Assembly (NCBI RefSeq): GCF_044389085.1
Contig: NZ_JBIRXP010000006.1
Coordinates: 1-64,000, forward strand
DNA: 64,000 bases
Direction: 5' to 3'
From: Isoptericola sp044389085
GTDB taxonomy: Bacteria; Actinomycetota; Actinomycetes; Actinomycetales; Cellulomonadaceae
The number at the start of each line of letters is the position of its first letter. Position 1 is the first letter of the stretch. The notes beneath the pieces are model-generated. The model made no database searches and was not told where the DNA came from. It saw only the letters and a program-made list of their open reading frames with translations. Below, piece by piece: positions 24,435 through 32,549 of the stretch. A program made the position numbers and the translations under genes.

Positions 24435-25366
24435 CAGTCGGCCACCTTCTTCTCCGCGCCGCGTCGCGCGAACGTCACCGCGAGGCCGAGCACGGCCGTC
24501 ACGATCAGCAGGATCACGGACTGCGCCGCGCCGAACCCGAGCTCGGACTGGGCGAACGAGTCGCGCAGGATCTGGTACACGATCGTCTGGGTCGACCCGG
24601 CGGGGCCGCCGTCGGTCAGGGCCAGCACGATGTCGTAGACCTTGAGCAGCCCCACCAGCGTGAGCACGAGGTTCACGGTGAAGACCGGGGCGATGAGCGG
24701 CAGCGTCACGTTGCGGAACTGCTGCCACTTCGAGGCGCCGTCCACGGTGGCGGCCTCGTAGTACTCGGTGGGCACCGACTTGATGCCCGCGAGGAACAGG
24801 ATCATGTTGAAGCCGAAGTGCGACCAGACGATCGTGAGGATCACGCTCGCCTTGGCGAAGGCGACCTCGGTGAGGAACGGCACCGGTGCCACGCCGAGGT
24901 GCCCCAGGAGCCCGTTCACCGCGCCCTCCGGGGCGAGCATCGCCGACCACAGGAACCCGATGATCAGCGAGCTGATGATGTACGGGTAGAAGAAGATCGT
25001 GCGCAGCAGCGTGTTCGCGCGGCTGTTGCCCGCGATGAGCGCCGCGATGAAGAGCCCCACGCCGTTGCACAGGATCGTGCCGCAGAAGGCCACGACGGCG
25101 GTGAAGACCGCCGCGTCCACGGTGCGCGGGTTGCGGAACGCCTCCGTGTAGTTGTCGAGGCCGATGAACGTGAAGCTCAGGCTGTAGCCGTTCCAGTCGG
25201 TGAGGCTCAGCACGAACGCCAGGACCATCGGCACGATGAACATCGCCAGGAAGACGAGGACGGCGGGGCCGCCCATGACGATGCCGGGCAGCCGGTCGCG
25301 CCACACGCGCGCCGTGGAGCGTCGGCGCACGGGCGGGACCGCGCGCGCCGCGGTGAGGGTTGCCAT
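24434..25366 (-). CDS. Sugar ABC transporter permease (MalF-like)
   Basis: A 310-residue permease, six or seven helices, with the EYYEAATVDGASKWQQFRNVTLPLI coupling motif and the SLTDWNGYSLSFTFIGLDNY segment after helix 1 that is typical of MalF-type partners in actinobacterial family-1 importers. It follows the binding-protein gene after a 75-bp gap that carries a strong hairpin, an arrangement that commonly lowers permease expression relative to binding protein. Confidence 0.93.
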   Translation of the reverse strand: MATLTAARAVPPVRRRSTARVWRDRLPGIVMGGPAVLVFLAMFIVPMVLAFVLSLTDWNGYSLSFTFIGLDNYTEAFRNPRTVDAAVFTAVVAFCGTILCNGVGLFIAALIAGNSRANTLLRTIFFYPYIISSLIIGFLWSAMLAPEGAVNGLLGHLGVAPVPFLTEVAFAKASVILTIVWSHFGFNMILFLAGIKSVPTEYYEAATVDGASKWQQFRNVTLPLIAPVFTVNLVLTLVGLLKVYDIVLALTDGGPAGSTQTIVYQILRDSFAQSELGFGAAQSVILLIVTAVLGLAVTFARRGAEKKVAD

Positions 25367-25391
25367 CGCAGGGCCTCCGTGGGTGGTGCGG

Positions 25392-25423
25392 GCCCGGGCG
25401 CGGCGGCGGTGCCGCGCCCGGGC
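25392..25423. terminator. Intra-operon hairpin after the binding-protein gene
   Basis: A perfect 13-bp stem (GCCCGGGCGCGGC at 25392-25404, its complement at 25411-25423) closes a six-base loop. It lies between the binding-protein stop and the permease start in the leftward operon. Such stems often act as 3' stabilisers or partial terminators, giving more binding protein than permease. Confidence 0.65.
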
Positions 25424-25441
25424 GGGTGGGGTGCGGTCGGC

Positions 25442-26704
25442 TCAGCCGATCGTCGAGGCGAACCAGTCGTCCATCGCGGCGTCGACGTCGTCGGCCGACG
25501 TGCCGCCGACGAGCGCCTGCGTCTGGGCGTTGATCTCGTCCGAGTAGCCGGTGGGCAGCGTGCGCTCGCCGTAGCCCTGGCCGGTCGGGGTGTACGCCTC
25601 GGCGGGCGTGTCCGCCACGATCTGCAGCAGCTCCTTGCCCAGGTCGTCCATCTCGTACTCGTACCCGTCGCGGAAGTTGCCGTCGACCTCGAGCTGGCTG
25701 GCCACGGCGTCCTGGTCGGTCACCAGGAACTCGACGAGCTCGGCCGCCGCCTCCTGGGCGTCGCTGGCCTTGAGGATCGAGTAGGGGCTGGCGATGTTGG
25801 CGCCCATCGCGGGGCTGGCCACCCCGTCGACGGCGGGGGCGCGGAAGACGCCGATCTCCGCCTTGTCCTCGGCCTTCGCCTCGGTGCCGGCGAACCAGCT
25901 GCCCATCGGGTAGATCGCGCTCTTGCCGGACAGGAACGCCTGCTCGGCGTCGGGGTACTTGATGCCGAGCGCGTCCTTGGGGACGTAGCCCTTCGCCACC
26001 CAGTCGGCGTAGGTGGCGACGGCGTCGCCGTACGTGTCGGAGAACGTGGCCTCGCCGGCGCTCATGTGCGCGAACCACTCCGGGTCCTGGCCGATGACCG
26101 ACGGGAGGGCGAGCGTCTGCAGCGAGTGGCTGGTGGCCCAGTCGCCGCTGGTCTGGATCGGCGTCCAGCCCGCGTCCTTGAGCTTGCCGAGCGCGGCGGT
26201 GAGCTCGTCGACGGTGGTCGGGACCTCGGTGATCCCGGCCTCCTCGAACGCGGTCTTGTTGTAGAACCACAGGCTCTGCAGCTGGAAGCCGATGCCGGCC
26301 ATGTAGTGCTTGCCGTCGATCGAGTACTGGTCCGCGAGCGGGCCGGACGCCGCCCAGTCGTACTGGGACAGGTCCACCAGCTCAGGGGCGAGGTCGGCGG
26401 TCGGGGGCAGCGACTGCACGACGTCGGGCGCGTCACCGGCGGTGAGGAGGCGGGGGAGCGCGGCGGTCACGCCCTCCGCGCCCGGGTTCTGGATGACGAC
26501 ATCGATGTCGGGGTGCGCGTCCTCGAAGGGCTTGACCAGGCCGTTCCAGAACTCCTCGGTGAGGTTCGGGGTGACGTTCACGAGCATGCTCACCTCGGTG
26601 GTGCCGCCGGAGCCGCCGTCGTCGTCGGAGCCGGCGCAGCCGGTGAGCGCGAGGGCGGCGACCGTGAGCGTGCCCACGCTCGCCAGGGTGCGGTGCTTGA
26701 TCAT
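25442..26704 (-). CDS. Sugar-binding lipoprotein of an ABC importer (family 1)
   Basis: A 420-residue extracellular solute-binding protein. The lipobox LALTGC places the lipidated residue at Cys23. Downstream motifs (FWNGLVKPFEDAHPDIDVVIQN, AGDAPDVVQSLPP, AFLSGKSAIYPMGSWF) are those of family-1 sugar-binding proteins. ATG at 26704 follows GAGAGGATC. A GntR-type operator lies about 100 bp upstream. This is the first gene of the operon running leftwards to the lactonase at 18714, so import and catabolism of the same sugar are probably co-expressed. No ATPase is encoded. The ligand is not determinable, but a fucosyl or other deoxy-sugar oligosaccharide is suggested by the downstream enzymes. Confidence 0.93.
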   Translation of the reverse strand: MIKHRTLASVGTLTVAALALTGCAGSDDDGGSGGTTEVSMLVNVTPNLTEEFWNGLVKPFEDAHPDIDVVIQNPGAEGVTAALPRLLTAGDAPDVVQSLPPTADLAPELVDLSQYDWAASGPLADQYSIDGKHYMAGIGFQLQSLWFYNKTAFEEAGITEVPTTVDELTAALGKLKDAGWTPIQTSGDWATSHSLQTLALPSVIGQDPEWFAHMSAGEATFSDTYGDAVATYADWVAKGYVPKDALGIKYPDAEQAFLSGKSAIYPMGSWFAGTEAKAEDKAEIGVFRAPAVDGVASPAMGANIASPYSILKASDAQEAAAELVEFLVTDQDAVASQLEVDGNFRDGYEYEMDDLGKELLQIVADTPAEAYTPTGQGYGERTLPTGYSDEINAQTQALVGGTSADDVDAAMDDWFASTIG

Positions 26705-26802
26705 CGTTGATCCTCTCGGGTTGCCGCCCCGCCGGGGACGCTGCTGTGCGTCTCCGGGCGTTCGGCCTACGACTGGGAGTGACGTCCGGTGGGGACTCTC
26801 GG

Positions 26803-26820
26803 ACACTAATCGATAATCGT
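26803..26820. promoter_or_regulatory. GntR-type operator upstream of the second sugar importer operon
   Basis: ACACTAATCGATAATCGT matches ACATTAATCGATAATCGC at 14601-14618 at 16 of 18 positions. It lies about 100 bp before the binding-protein start and about 100 bp before the divergent CopD-CtaG gene. In the 212-bp intergenic region (26705-26916) the only other clear signal is the TAGGCT -10 box of the copD-ctaG gene at 26905-26910. Confidence 0.6.
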
Positions 26821-26916
26821 TGGAATGGGAAGATCGAGGTCGGAACTTGCTCGAGGGCCGGTGATCTCACAGCCCGGGCGTCCCGCGCCGCCGCCCGTCG
26901 CCCATAGGCTGGACGG

Positions 26917-28971
26917 GTGACCACCGCAGCCCCCGCCGTGCAGCGGCCGGGCGGTACCCCGAGCGTGCCGCCGCGGCCCTGGTGGCTCGTCGCCGCCGGG
27001 CCCGCAGCAGCCCTCGTCGCCGTCCTCGCCGTGCTCTGGGGTGGTGCCTACTCGGGGGCCTTCCAGGCGCTCAGCGGCTTCACCGACCCGGGCGCCGTCG
27101 TCCGCTTCGGCCTGCCCGTGACGACCGTGCTCACGGAGCTGAGCGTCTCGGTGACGGTCGGCGCGCTCCTCGTCGCCGCGTGCCTGGTGCCGCCCGGCCG
27201 CACCCAGACGCGGGTGCTCACCACGGCCGGCGCCGCCAGCGCCGTGTGGGCCGTAGCCGCCGTCCTCCAGCTCGTGCTGCGGTACGCGAACATCTCCGGC
27301 ACCTCGCCGGCGTCGCCCGCCTTCGGGCAGGGGCTTGCGCAGTTCGTCACCGACCTCGACCTCGGCAGGCTCTACCTCGCGATCATCGTCGTCGCCGCCC
27401 TCACCTCGGCGCTGGCCATGGCCGTGCGTGGCGCGGTGGGCGCCCTGTGGACGACGGTGCTGCCGCTCGCGGCCCTCGCCATGCAGTCCACGACGGGGCA
27501 CGCGTCCGGTGCCGCGAACCACGAGCTCGCCGTCGGGGCGATGCTGCTGCACCTGGTCGGCGCCGCCCTGTGGGTGGGGGGCCTGGGTGCGCTGCTCGTC
27601 GCCGTGCTCACGCGCGAGGAGGGCCGCGACGACGGTCGCACCGCCGCGGTGGCCGTCGCCCGCTTCTCCCCGGTCGCGGGGTGGTGCTTCGTGGCCGTGG
27701 GCGTCTCCGGCATCCTCAACGCCTGGCTCCGCATGGAGTCGTGGGGCGACCTGCTCACCCCGTACGGCGTGCTGCTGCTCGTCAAGGCGCTGCTGATGGT
27801 GGCGCTGGGCGGCTTCGGGTTCGCGCACCGGATGTGGGTGGTGGACCGGCTCGGCCGCGCGGACTCCGCCGGCGCCGTCCGCCGGCTGTTCTGGCGGCTG
27901 CTCGCCGTCGAGCTGCTCCTCATCGGCGCGGTCTCCGGCGTCGCCGTGGCGCTCGGCTCCACCGCCCCGCCCGTGCCCGACGAGGTGCCGGTCGACGTCA
28001 CGCCCGCCTTCCAGCTCACCGGCCAGGCGCTGCCGCCCGAGCCGACCATGAGCCGCTGGTTCACCGAGTGGAGCCTCGACCCGCTGCTCGCGTTCGCGTG
28101 CGTCGCGGGCCTCGTGGTCTACGTGCGCTGGGCCGTGCGGCTGGCGCGGCGCGGGGACCGCTGGCCCGTGGGCCGGACGGTCTCGTGGTGCCTGGGCATG
28201 GTCGTGATGTTCTGGGTGACCAGCGGCGGCCCGGCCGTGTACGGGCACGTGATCTTCAGCGGTCACATGGTGCAGCACATGATCCTGGCGATGCTGGTGC
28301 CGTTGTTCCTGGTGCTCGCCGCCCCCGTCACGCTGCTGCTGCGCGCGATCCCCGCCCGCAAGGACGGCAGCCGTGGACCGCGCGAGTGGGTGCTCGGGCT
28401 GGTGCACTCGCGCTTCGGCCAGTTCATGGCACGCCCGGTCGTGGCCGCGGTGCTCTTCGCCGGCGGCATGATCGCGTTCTACTACACGCCGGCGTTCGAG
28501 TTCGCGCTGCGCAACCATGCCGGGCACGTGTGGATGATCGTGCACTTCACGCTCGTGGGCTACCTGTTCGCCAACGCGCTCGTGGGCATCGACCCGGGAC
28601 CCAGGCGTCCGCCCTACCCGCAGCGGCTGCTGCTCCTCTTCGCGACGATGGCGTTCCACGCGTTCTTCGGCGTCGTGCTCACGTCGGGCACCTCGCTGCT
28701 CGTCGCCGACTGGTTCGGCAACATGGGCCGCCCCTGGGGCCTGCCCGCCATCGAGGACCAGCAGCGCGGCGGCGGCGTCGCCTGGGGCATCGGCGAGCTG
28801 CCGACGCTCGCGCTCGCCATCGTGGTGGCCGTGCAGTGGACGACGTCCGACGAGCGCGAGGCGCGCCGCCGCGACCGCAAGGCCGACCGCGACGGCGACG
28901 CCGAGCTCGAGGAGTACAACGCGATGCTCGCCAAGATGGCCGACCGCGACGAGCAGCAGCCGCCGAGGTAG
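26917..28971 (+). CDS. CopD-CtaG fusion, copper resistance / cytochrome c oxidase assembly membrane protein
   Basis: A 684-residue polytopic membrane protein with about 14 predicted helices. The N-terminal half (about 1-350) is a CopD-type copper-handling domain (QSTTGHASGAANHELAVGAMLLHLVGAALWVGGL). The C-terminal half (about 380-660) is a caa3-type CtaG domain (YGHVIFSGHMVQHMILAMLVPLFL, MIAFYYTPAFEFALRNHAGHVWMIVHFTLVGYLF) rich in membrane histidines likely to bind copper. Such fusions are common in actinobacteria. GTG at 26917 lies six bases after TAGGCT, with no ribosome binding site, so a leaderless mRNA is likely. The stop TAG (28969-28971) is part of a repeat unit. Confidence 0.93.
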   Translation: MTTAAPAVQRPGGTPSVPPRPWWLVAAGPAAALVAVLAVLWGGAYSGAFQALSGFTDPGAVVRFGLPVTTVLTELSVSVTVGALLVAACLVPPGRTQTRVLTTAGAASAVWAVAAVLQLVLRYANISGTSPASPAFGQGLAQFVTDLDLGRLYLAIIVVAALTSALAMAVRGAVGALWTTVLPLAALAMQSTTGHASGAANHELAVGAMLLHLVGAALWVGGLGALLVAVLTREEGRDDGRTAAVAVARFSPVAGWCFVAVGVSGILNAWLRMESWGDLLTPYGVLLLVKALLMVALGGFGFAHRMWVVDRLGRADSAGAVRRLFWRLLAVELLLIGAVSGVAVALGSTAPPVPDEVPVDVTPAFQLTGQALPPEPTMSRWFTEWSLDPLLAFACVAGLVVYVRWAVRLARRGDRWPVGRTVSWCLGMVVMFWVTSGGPAVYGHVIFSGHMVQHMILAMLVPLFLVLAAPVTLLLRAIPARKDGSRGPREWVLGLVHSRFGQFMARPVVAAVLFAGGMIAFYYTPAFEFALRNHAGHVWMIVHFTLVGYLFANALVGIDPGPRRPPYPQRLLLLFATMAFHAFFGVVLTSGTSLLVADWFGNMGRPWGLPAIEDQQRGGGVAWGIGELPTLALAIVVAVQWTTSDEREARRRDRKADRDGDAELEEYNAMLAKMADRDEQQPPR

Positions 28972-29013
28972 TTCGAGATCTCGAACTACCTCGCGGGGGC
29001 TGGAACTACCTCG
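28964..29013. repeat. CGAGGTAGTTC-type array at 20-bp pitch (1+2)
   Basis: TAGTTC at 28969 faces GAACTA at 28983, and a second GAACTA follows at 29003, exactly 20 bp on. The first pair forms a short palindrome (GTAGTTCGAGATCTCGAACTAC). The direct unit supplies the stop of the CopD-CtaG gene, and the first inverted unit supplies the TAG stop of the convergent PPOX-family gene, which therefore ends REVVPAPAR. The convergent genes are only 14 bp apart here, both ending inside the array. Confidence 0.85.
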
Positions 29014-29699
29014 CGGGGCTGAGGGGACAGGCCTCCCAGTGCGACGACGTGGGCCGGGACCGGCCCGCGGGCGTCGGCGTCGGGGACGGCCGCGCCGATC
29101 GTGCGCCGGACCGGCACGTGCCCGGCCCAGCCGCCCGCGGCGACGTCCGCCGGGTCGTCGACGGGCCCGCCGCCGCGGGCCTTCATCGACGCCTCGCGCA
29201 GCGGCACGGCCAGCACGGCCGTCGCGGCGAGCTCCTTGCGGGTGGCGGGCCGCAACGTCGCGGAGCGCCCCGGCGCCATGTGGTCGACGATCGCGTCCAG
29301 GGCGCGGGCGCGCTCGGCGTCGTCCGTGACGACGCGGGCGGTGCCGATCACGACGGCCGACCGGTAGTTCATCGAGTGGTGGAAGCCCGACCGTGCCAGC
29401 ACGAGGCCGTCCAGCTCGGTCACGGTGACGCAGACGGTCGCGTCCTGCGCCCCGACCAGCCAGCGCGCGGCCACCGACCCGTGCACGTACAGCGTCCCGC
29501 CGTCGTCGGGCCCGTCGAGGTCGACGGCGTACGCGCACGGCAGCACGACGGGGTGCCGGTCCGCGCCCTCGCCGACGTCGACGCCGAGATGGGCGACGAG
29601 CCCGTCGGCGAGCAGGGCGTGCAGCGCGGCCCGGTCGGTCACGGCGCGGTTCCGGCCGCGCCGGACGGTGGACCTCGGGGTGGGGGAGAGGGCGTCCAT
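28986..29699 (-). CDS. Pyridoxamine 5'-phosphate oxidase-family protein
   Basis: A 237-residue FMN-binding split-barrel protein of the PPOX/NimA-like kind. Motifs are the N-terminal MTDRAALHALLADGLVAHLGVD-type start, YAVDLDGPDDGGTLYVHGSVAARWLV, and SMNYRSAVVIGTARVV. It is divergent from a MocR/PdxR-like regulator, a very common pairing. ATG at 29699 has no ribosome binding site but is six bases from a CACGCT -10-like box. The C-terminal REVVPAPAR is translated from the repeat array and probably adds no function. It could be a pyridoxamine phosphate oxidase relative, a nitroimidazole reductase relative or a haem/flavin-binding protein. Confidence 0.82.
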   Translation of the reverse strand: MDALSPTPRSTVRRGRNRAVTDRAALHALLADGLVAHLGVDVGEGADRHPVVLPCAYAVDLDGPDDGGTLYVHGSVAARWLVGAQDATVCVTVTELDGLVLARSGFHHSMNYRSAVVIGTARVVTDDAERARALDAIVDHMAPGRSATLRPATRKELAATAVLAVPLREASMKARGGGPVDDPADVAAGGWAGHVPVRRTIGAAVPDADARGPVPAHVVALGGLSPQPREVVPAPAR

Positions 29700-29719
29700 G
29701 GCGCTAGCGTGCTGCCTGG

Positions 29720-29767
29720 GTGGCCTGTCGTCACGAGCCATTTCCCGTGCAGTTCAGCAGGCCACTT
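29720..29767. promoter_or_regulatory. Candidate MocR/PdxR operator: direct repeats AAGTGGCCTG / AAATGGCTCG
   Basis: On the minus strand AAGTGGCCTG (29758-29767) and AAATGGCTCG (29735-29744) are direct repeats 23 bp apart. A third copy, inverted, is GTGGCCTG at 29720-29727. Known PdxR operators in actinobacteria use AAAGTGG-type direct repeats. The sites lie in the 94-bp divergent region between the PPOX-family gene and the regulator. Confidence 0.55.
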
Positions 29768-29793
29768 CGCGTCCCACCCGGTCAGGAGCCCCG

Positions 29794-31131
29794 ATGTCCT
29801 CCCTACCTGTCCGTCTCGACCGCGACGCCCGGGCGCCGCTCGCCGCCCAACTCTCCGGCCAGGTGCGGGACCTGGTCACCCGCGGCACGCTGCGGCGGGG
29901 CGACCGGCTGCCCAGCACGCGGGCGCTCGCCGCCGACCTGGGCGTCGCCCGCTCGGTGGCGGAGCAGGCGTACGACCAGCTCGTGGCCGAGGGCTGGTTG
30001 GCCGCGCGGCGGGGCTCGGGCACGTTCGTCGCCGCGGACGCTGCGCCCCGCCCGGCGCCCGGGTCGCGGCGGGCGGGCGGGACGGGCGACGGGCTGGTGC
30101 GGCTGAGCACCGGCGAGCCGTGGATCGACCCGCGTCACCGCGCCGGGTGGCGCCGCGCGTGGCGGGAGGTGTCGGCGGCGACGCCGCCGCGGGGCTACGA
30201 CGACCCGTGCGGGCTGCCCGCGCTGCGGGAGGCGCTCGCGGAGCGCCTCGCTCGCACGCGCGGGCTGACGGTGGACCCCGACGAGGTGGTGGTCACCGCC
30301 GGCACGACGGCCGGCTTCCGTGACCTGCTCGGCGCCCTGCCCGCCGGACCCGTCGGCGTCGAGGACCCGGGCTACCGGGCCGCCGTCGCCACGGCGCGTG
30401 CCGCCGGCCGCGCCGTCGTCGACCTGCCCGCCGAGGCGCGCCACGACGAGGCGGCCCTGCGCGGGCTCGCGGCCGCGTACGTCACGCCGGCGCACCAGCA
30501 CCCGCTCGGGCGGGTGATGCCGGCCGACGACAGGCTCGCCCTGCTCGCCGCGTCGCGCACCACGGGCGCCGTCGTCGTCGAGGACGACTACGACTCCGAG
30601 CTGCGGTACGACGTCGCGCCGGTGCCGGCCCTGGCGGCGCTCGGCCGCGACCGTGTCGCCTACCTGGGCACCGCGTCGAAGTCGGCGCCGCCGGGTCTGC
30701 GGATCGGGTGGCTGGTGCCGCCGCCGGGGATGCTCGACGACGTCGCCCGGCAGCACGCCGTCGTGCACGACGCTGCCGCGTGGCCCTCGCAACGGGCCCT
30801 GCTGACGCTCCTGCGGGACGGCTGGCTCGACGCCGTCCTGCGCACGGCCCGCCGGGTGTACGCCGAGCGGGCGGCCCGCGTGGCGGCGGTGCTGGCGCCG
30901 CACGCGACGCCCGCCGCGACGTCCGCCGGCATGTACTCGACGTGGCTGCTGCCGCAGGACGCCGCGCTGGCCGCCCGCGACGCCGCGCGGCGGGCGGGCT
31001 TCGACCTGCCCCTGCTCTCCGACCTGTGCCGCAGCGCCGGGGGCACGGGCGTCGTCGTCGGGTTCGGCGGGGTCGACGACGTCGAGCTCGACAGCGCGCT
31101 GGCGGCGATCCGCGCCGGGCTCGGCGGGTGA
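29794..31131 (+). CDS. MocR/PdxR-type regulator (GntR HTH plus aminotransferase-like domain)
   Basis: A 445-residue regulator. A GntR winged helix (about 1-75; GDRLPSTRALAADLGVARSVAEQAYDQL) is linked to a fold-type I aminotransferase-like domain (about 110-440) with the PLP-lysine motif YLGTASKSAPPGLRIGW and VVVEDDYDSELRY. MocR proteins bind PLP and often control vitamin B6 genes. ATG at 29794 follows CAGGAGC. It is divergent from a PPOX-family gene and shares a candidate operator with it. The true target may be that neighbour rather than pdxST, which is not in the window. The stop codon lies at the base of a palindrome. Confidence 0.92.
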   Translation: MSSLPVRLDRDARAPLAAQLSGQVRDLVTRGTLRRGDRLPSTRALAADLGVARSVAEQAYDQLVAEGWLAARRGSGTFVAADAAPRPAPGSRRAGGTGDGLVRLSTGEPWIDPRHRAGWRRAWREVSAATPPRGYDDPCGLPALREALAERLARTRGLTVDPDEVVVTAGTTAGFRDLLGALPAGPVGVEDPGYRAAVATARAAGRAVVDLPAEARHDEAALRGLAAAYVTPAHQHPLGRVMPADDRLALLAASRTTGAVVVEDDYDSELRYDVAPVPALAALGRDRVAYLGTASKSAPPGLRIGWLVPPPGMLDDVARQHAVVHDAAAWPSQRALLTLLRDGWLDAVLRTARRVYAERAARVAAVLAPHATPAATSAGMYSTWLLPQDAALAARDAARRAGFDLPLLSDLCRSAGGTGVVVGFGGVDDVELDSALAAIRAGLGG

Positions 31132-31184
31132 CGTAGCGATCGGTCGCCGTCGGGCGCGCGGACGACGACCGATCGCTCCGTCAC
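31128..31184. terminator. Hairpin between convergent genes, sharing a core with the palindrome at 16753
   Basis: Arms of 24 nt (31128-31151 and 31161-31184) pair with two mismatches; the left arm begins GTGACGTAGCGATCGGTCG. It lies between the convergent MocR and FAD-oxidase genes and includes the MocR TGA stop. Its core GACGTAGCGAT(G/C)GGTCG is shared with 16753-16807. Confidence 0.7.
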
Positions 31185-31196
31185 CGAGGATCCTGG

Positions 31197-32408
31197 CTAG
31201 AGCAGCCCGTCGACGACCTTCGCCGCGAGGCCCAGCGCCGTCGTCGTGCCCAGCCCGTCCGCGACGGTCACGGTCGTCACCCCCGGAGCGGGGTCGGCGA
31301 CGACGAACGGCGTCCCGGCGAACGGCCCGCGCCGCGGACGGGGCACGGTGAGGTCGGGCACCGTCCAGCGCCGCCGCACCTCGACCGGTCGCCCCAGCAG
31401 TGCCTCGGCCTCGCGCAGCAGCAGGGTGTCGGCCGCCTCCGACCGCTCGGGGTCGCGGTCGAGGCCCGCGTCGGCGCGGCGGTCGGCGTCCGTGCGGCGG
31501 GCCTCGCCGACCAGCAGCGTGTCGCCGTGCGGGGTGAACGCGAGGTGGACGCCGGCGTCGAGCAGGTCCGGGGCGTGCGTGCGCAGGCGCTCGCGAACGT
31601 CCGCCAGCGCGGGGGAGTGCGCGGTGGCGGCGTCGCGCAGCAGCGTCGTGCCGCCCAGCACCACCGGCCCGGCGGGGTCGTGCGGGCGGCCGGGCGTCGC
31701 GACCCGCAGCACCTGCCGCACGTCGGGGCGCAGCCCGGCACGCTCGGCCTCCGCGGGGAAGAACCGGTCCAGGTCGGCCCCGACGGCGACGAGCACCCGG
31801 CGCGTCACGACCTCGCCGCGCGACGTGCGCACCAGCGTGCGGCCGGTGCCCGCCTCGAACGTCAGGGCCGTCGTCGACCAGGCGACGTCGGCCCGCGGGC
31901 GCGCGTCGAGCGAGGCCGCGAGCGACCGGAGCGCGTCGCGCGGGTCGAGGCGCAGGTCCAGCGGGAGGAACGCGCCGCCCACGACGTCGCCGGCCTCCAC
32001 ACGGGCACGCTCGGCGGCCTGCGCGGCACCGAGGAGCTGCGCGTCGCCGTCGCGCGCGGCCACCAGGTCGTCCAGGACGGCGAGCTCGTCGGCCGACCGC
32101 GCGACGACGACGGCGCCCGTGTCCTTGACCCAGAAGCCGGCCTCGCGGCCCAGCTTCAGCCAGCGCTCGCGCGAGGCCAGCGCGCACGACAGCGTCGCGG
32201 CATCCTGCGTGGTGACGGCCACGTGGCCGCTGCGCCGGGCGGACGCGCCGTCGGGCCGGGGGTCCCGCTCCACGACGAGCACCGAGTAGCCGCGGGCGTG
32301 CGCCTCCAGCGCGTGCGCGAGCCCCACGATGCCCGCGCCGACCACGACCAGGTCGGCGGTGGCGGGCAGCGGCGGCAGGTGGGAGGTGCGGGGCGACGGC
32401 GGTCTCAC
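31197..32408 (-). CDS. FAD-dependent amine oxidase (DadA/glycine oxidase-like)
   Basis: About 403 residues. The FAD-binding start ADLVVVGAGIVGLAHALEAHARGYSVLVVERD is followed by a substrate domain with HVAVTTQDAATLSCAL and a C-terminal VTTVTVADGLGTTTALGLAAKVVDGLL that closes the FAD site. It resembles the D-amino-acid/glycine-oxidase-like oxidoreductases. GTG at 32408 is preferred since CACGGT lies six bases upstream (leaderless pattern); ATG at 32486 is an in-frame alternative that would add 26 basic residues. Substrate unknown; the family acts on small amines or amino acids. No operon partner. Confidence 0.8.
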   Translation of the reverse strand: MRPPSPRTSHLPPLPATADLVVVGAGIVGLAHALEAHARGYSVLVVERDPRPDGASARRSGHVAVTTQDAATLSCALASRERWLKLGREAGFWVKDTGAVVVARSADELAVLDDLVAARDGDAQLLGAAQAAERARVEAGDVVGGAFLPLDLRLDPRDALRSLAASLDARPRADVAWSTTALTFEAGTGRTLVRTSRGEVVTRRVLVAVGADLDRFFPAEAERAGLRPDVRQVLRVATPGRPHDPAGPVVLGGTTLLRDAATAHSPALADVRERLRTHAPDLLDAGVHLAFTPHGDTLLVGEARRTDADRRADAGLDRDPERSEAADTLLLREAEALLGRPVEVRRRWTVPDLTVPRPRRGPFAGTPFVVADPAPGVTTVTVADGLGTTTALGLAAKVVDGLL

Positions 32409-32549
32409 GTCGAGACCGTGCCCGACGACGCGGCACCCGCTCAACCGCAGGGGGCGCCGCGGCGAACAAGTTCTCCGAACGTTCATCCGCCGTTCCCCGG
32501 GGCGACCACTCGACCGCCCGTCCGGCCCGCGCTGTGGTAGACCGGGCGC

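Noticed and set aside
26806..29538. A 910-codon minus-strand frame opposite the CopD-CtaG gene
   Set aside because: Composition is His/Arg/Glu/Gln-rich with no domain motifs, typical of the antisense frame of a high-GC gene. The plus-strand frame has clear CopD and CtaG motifs.
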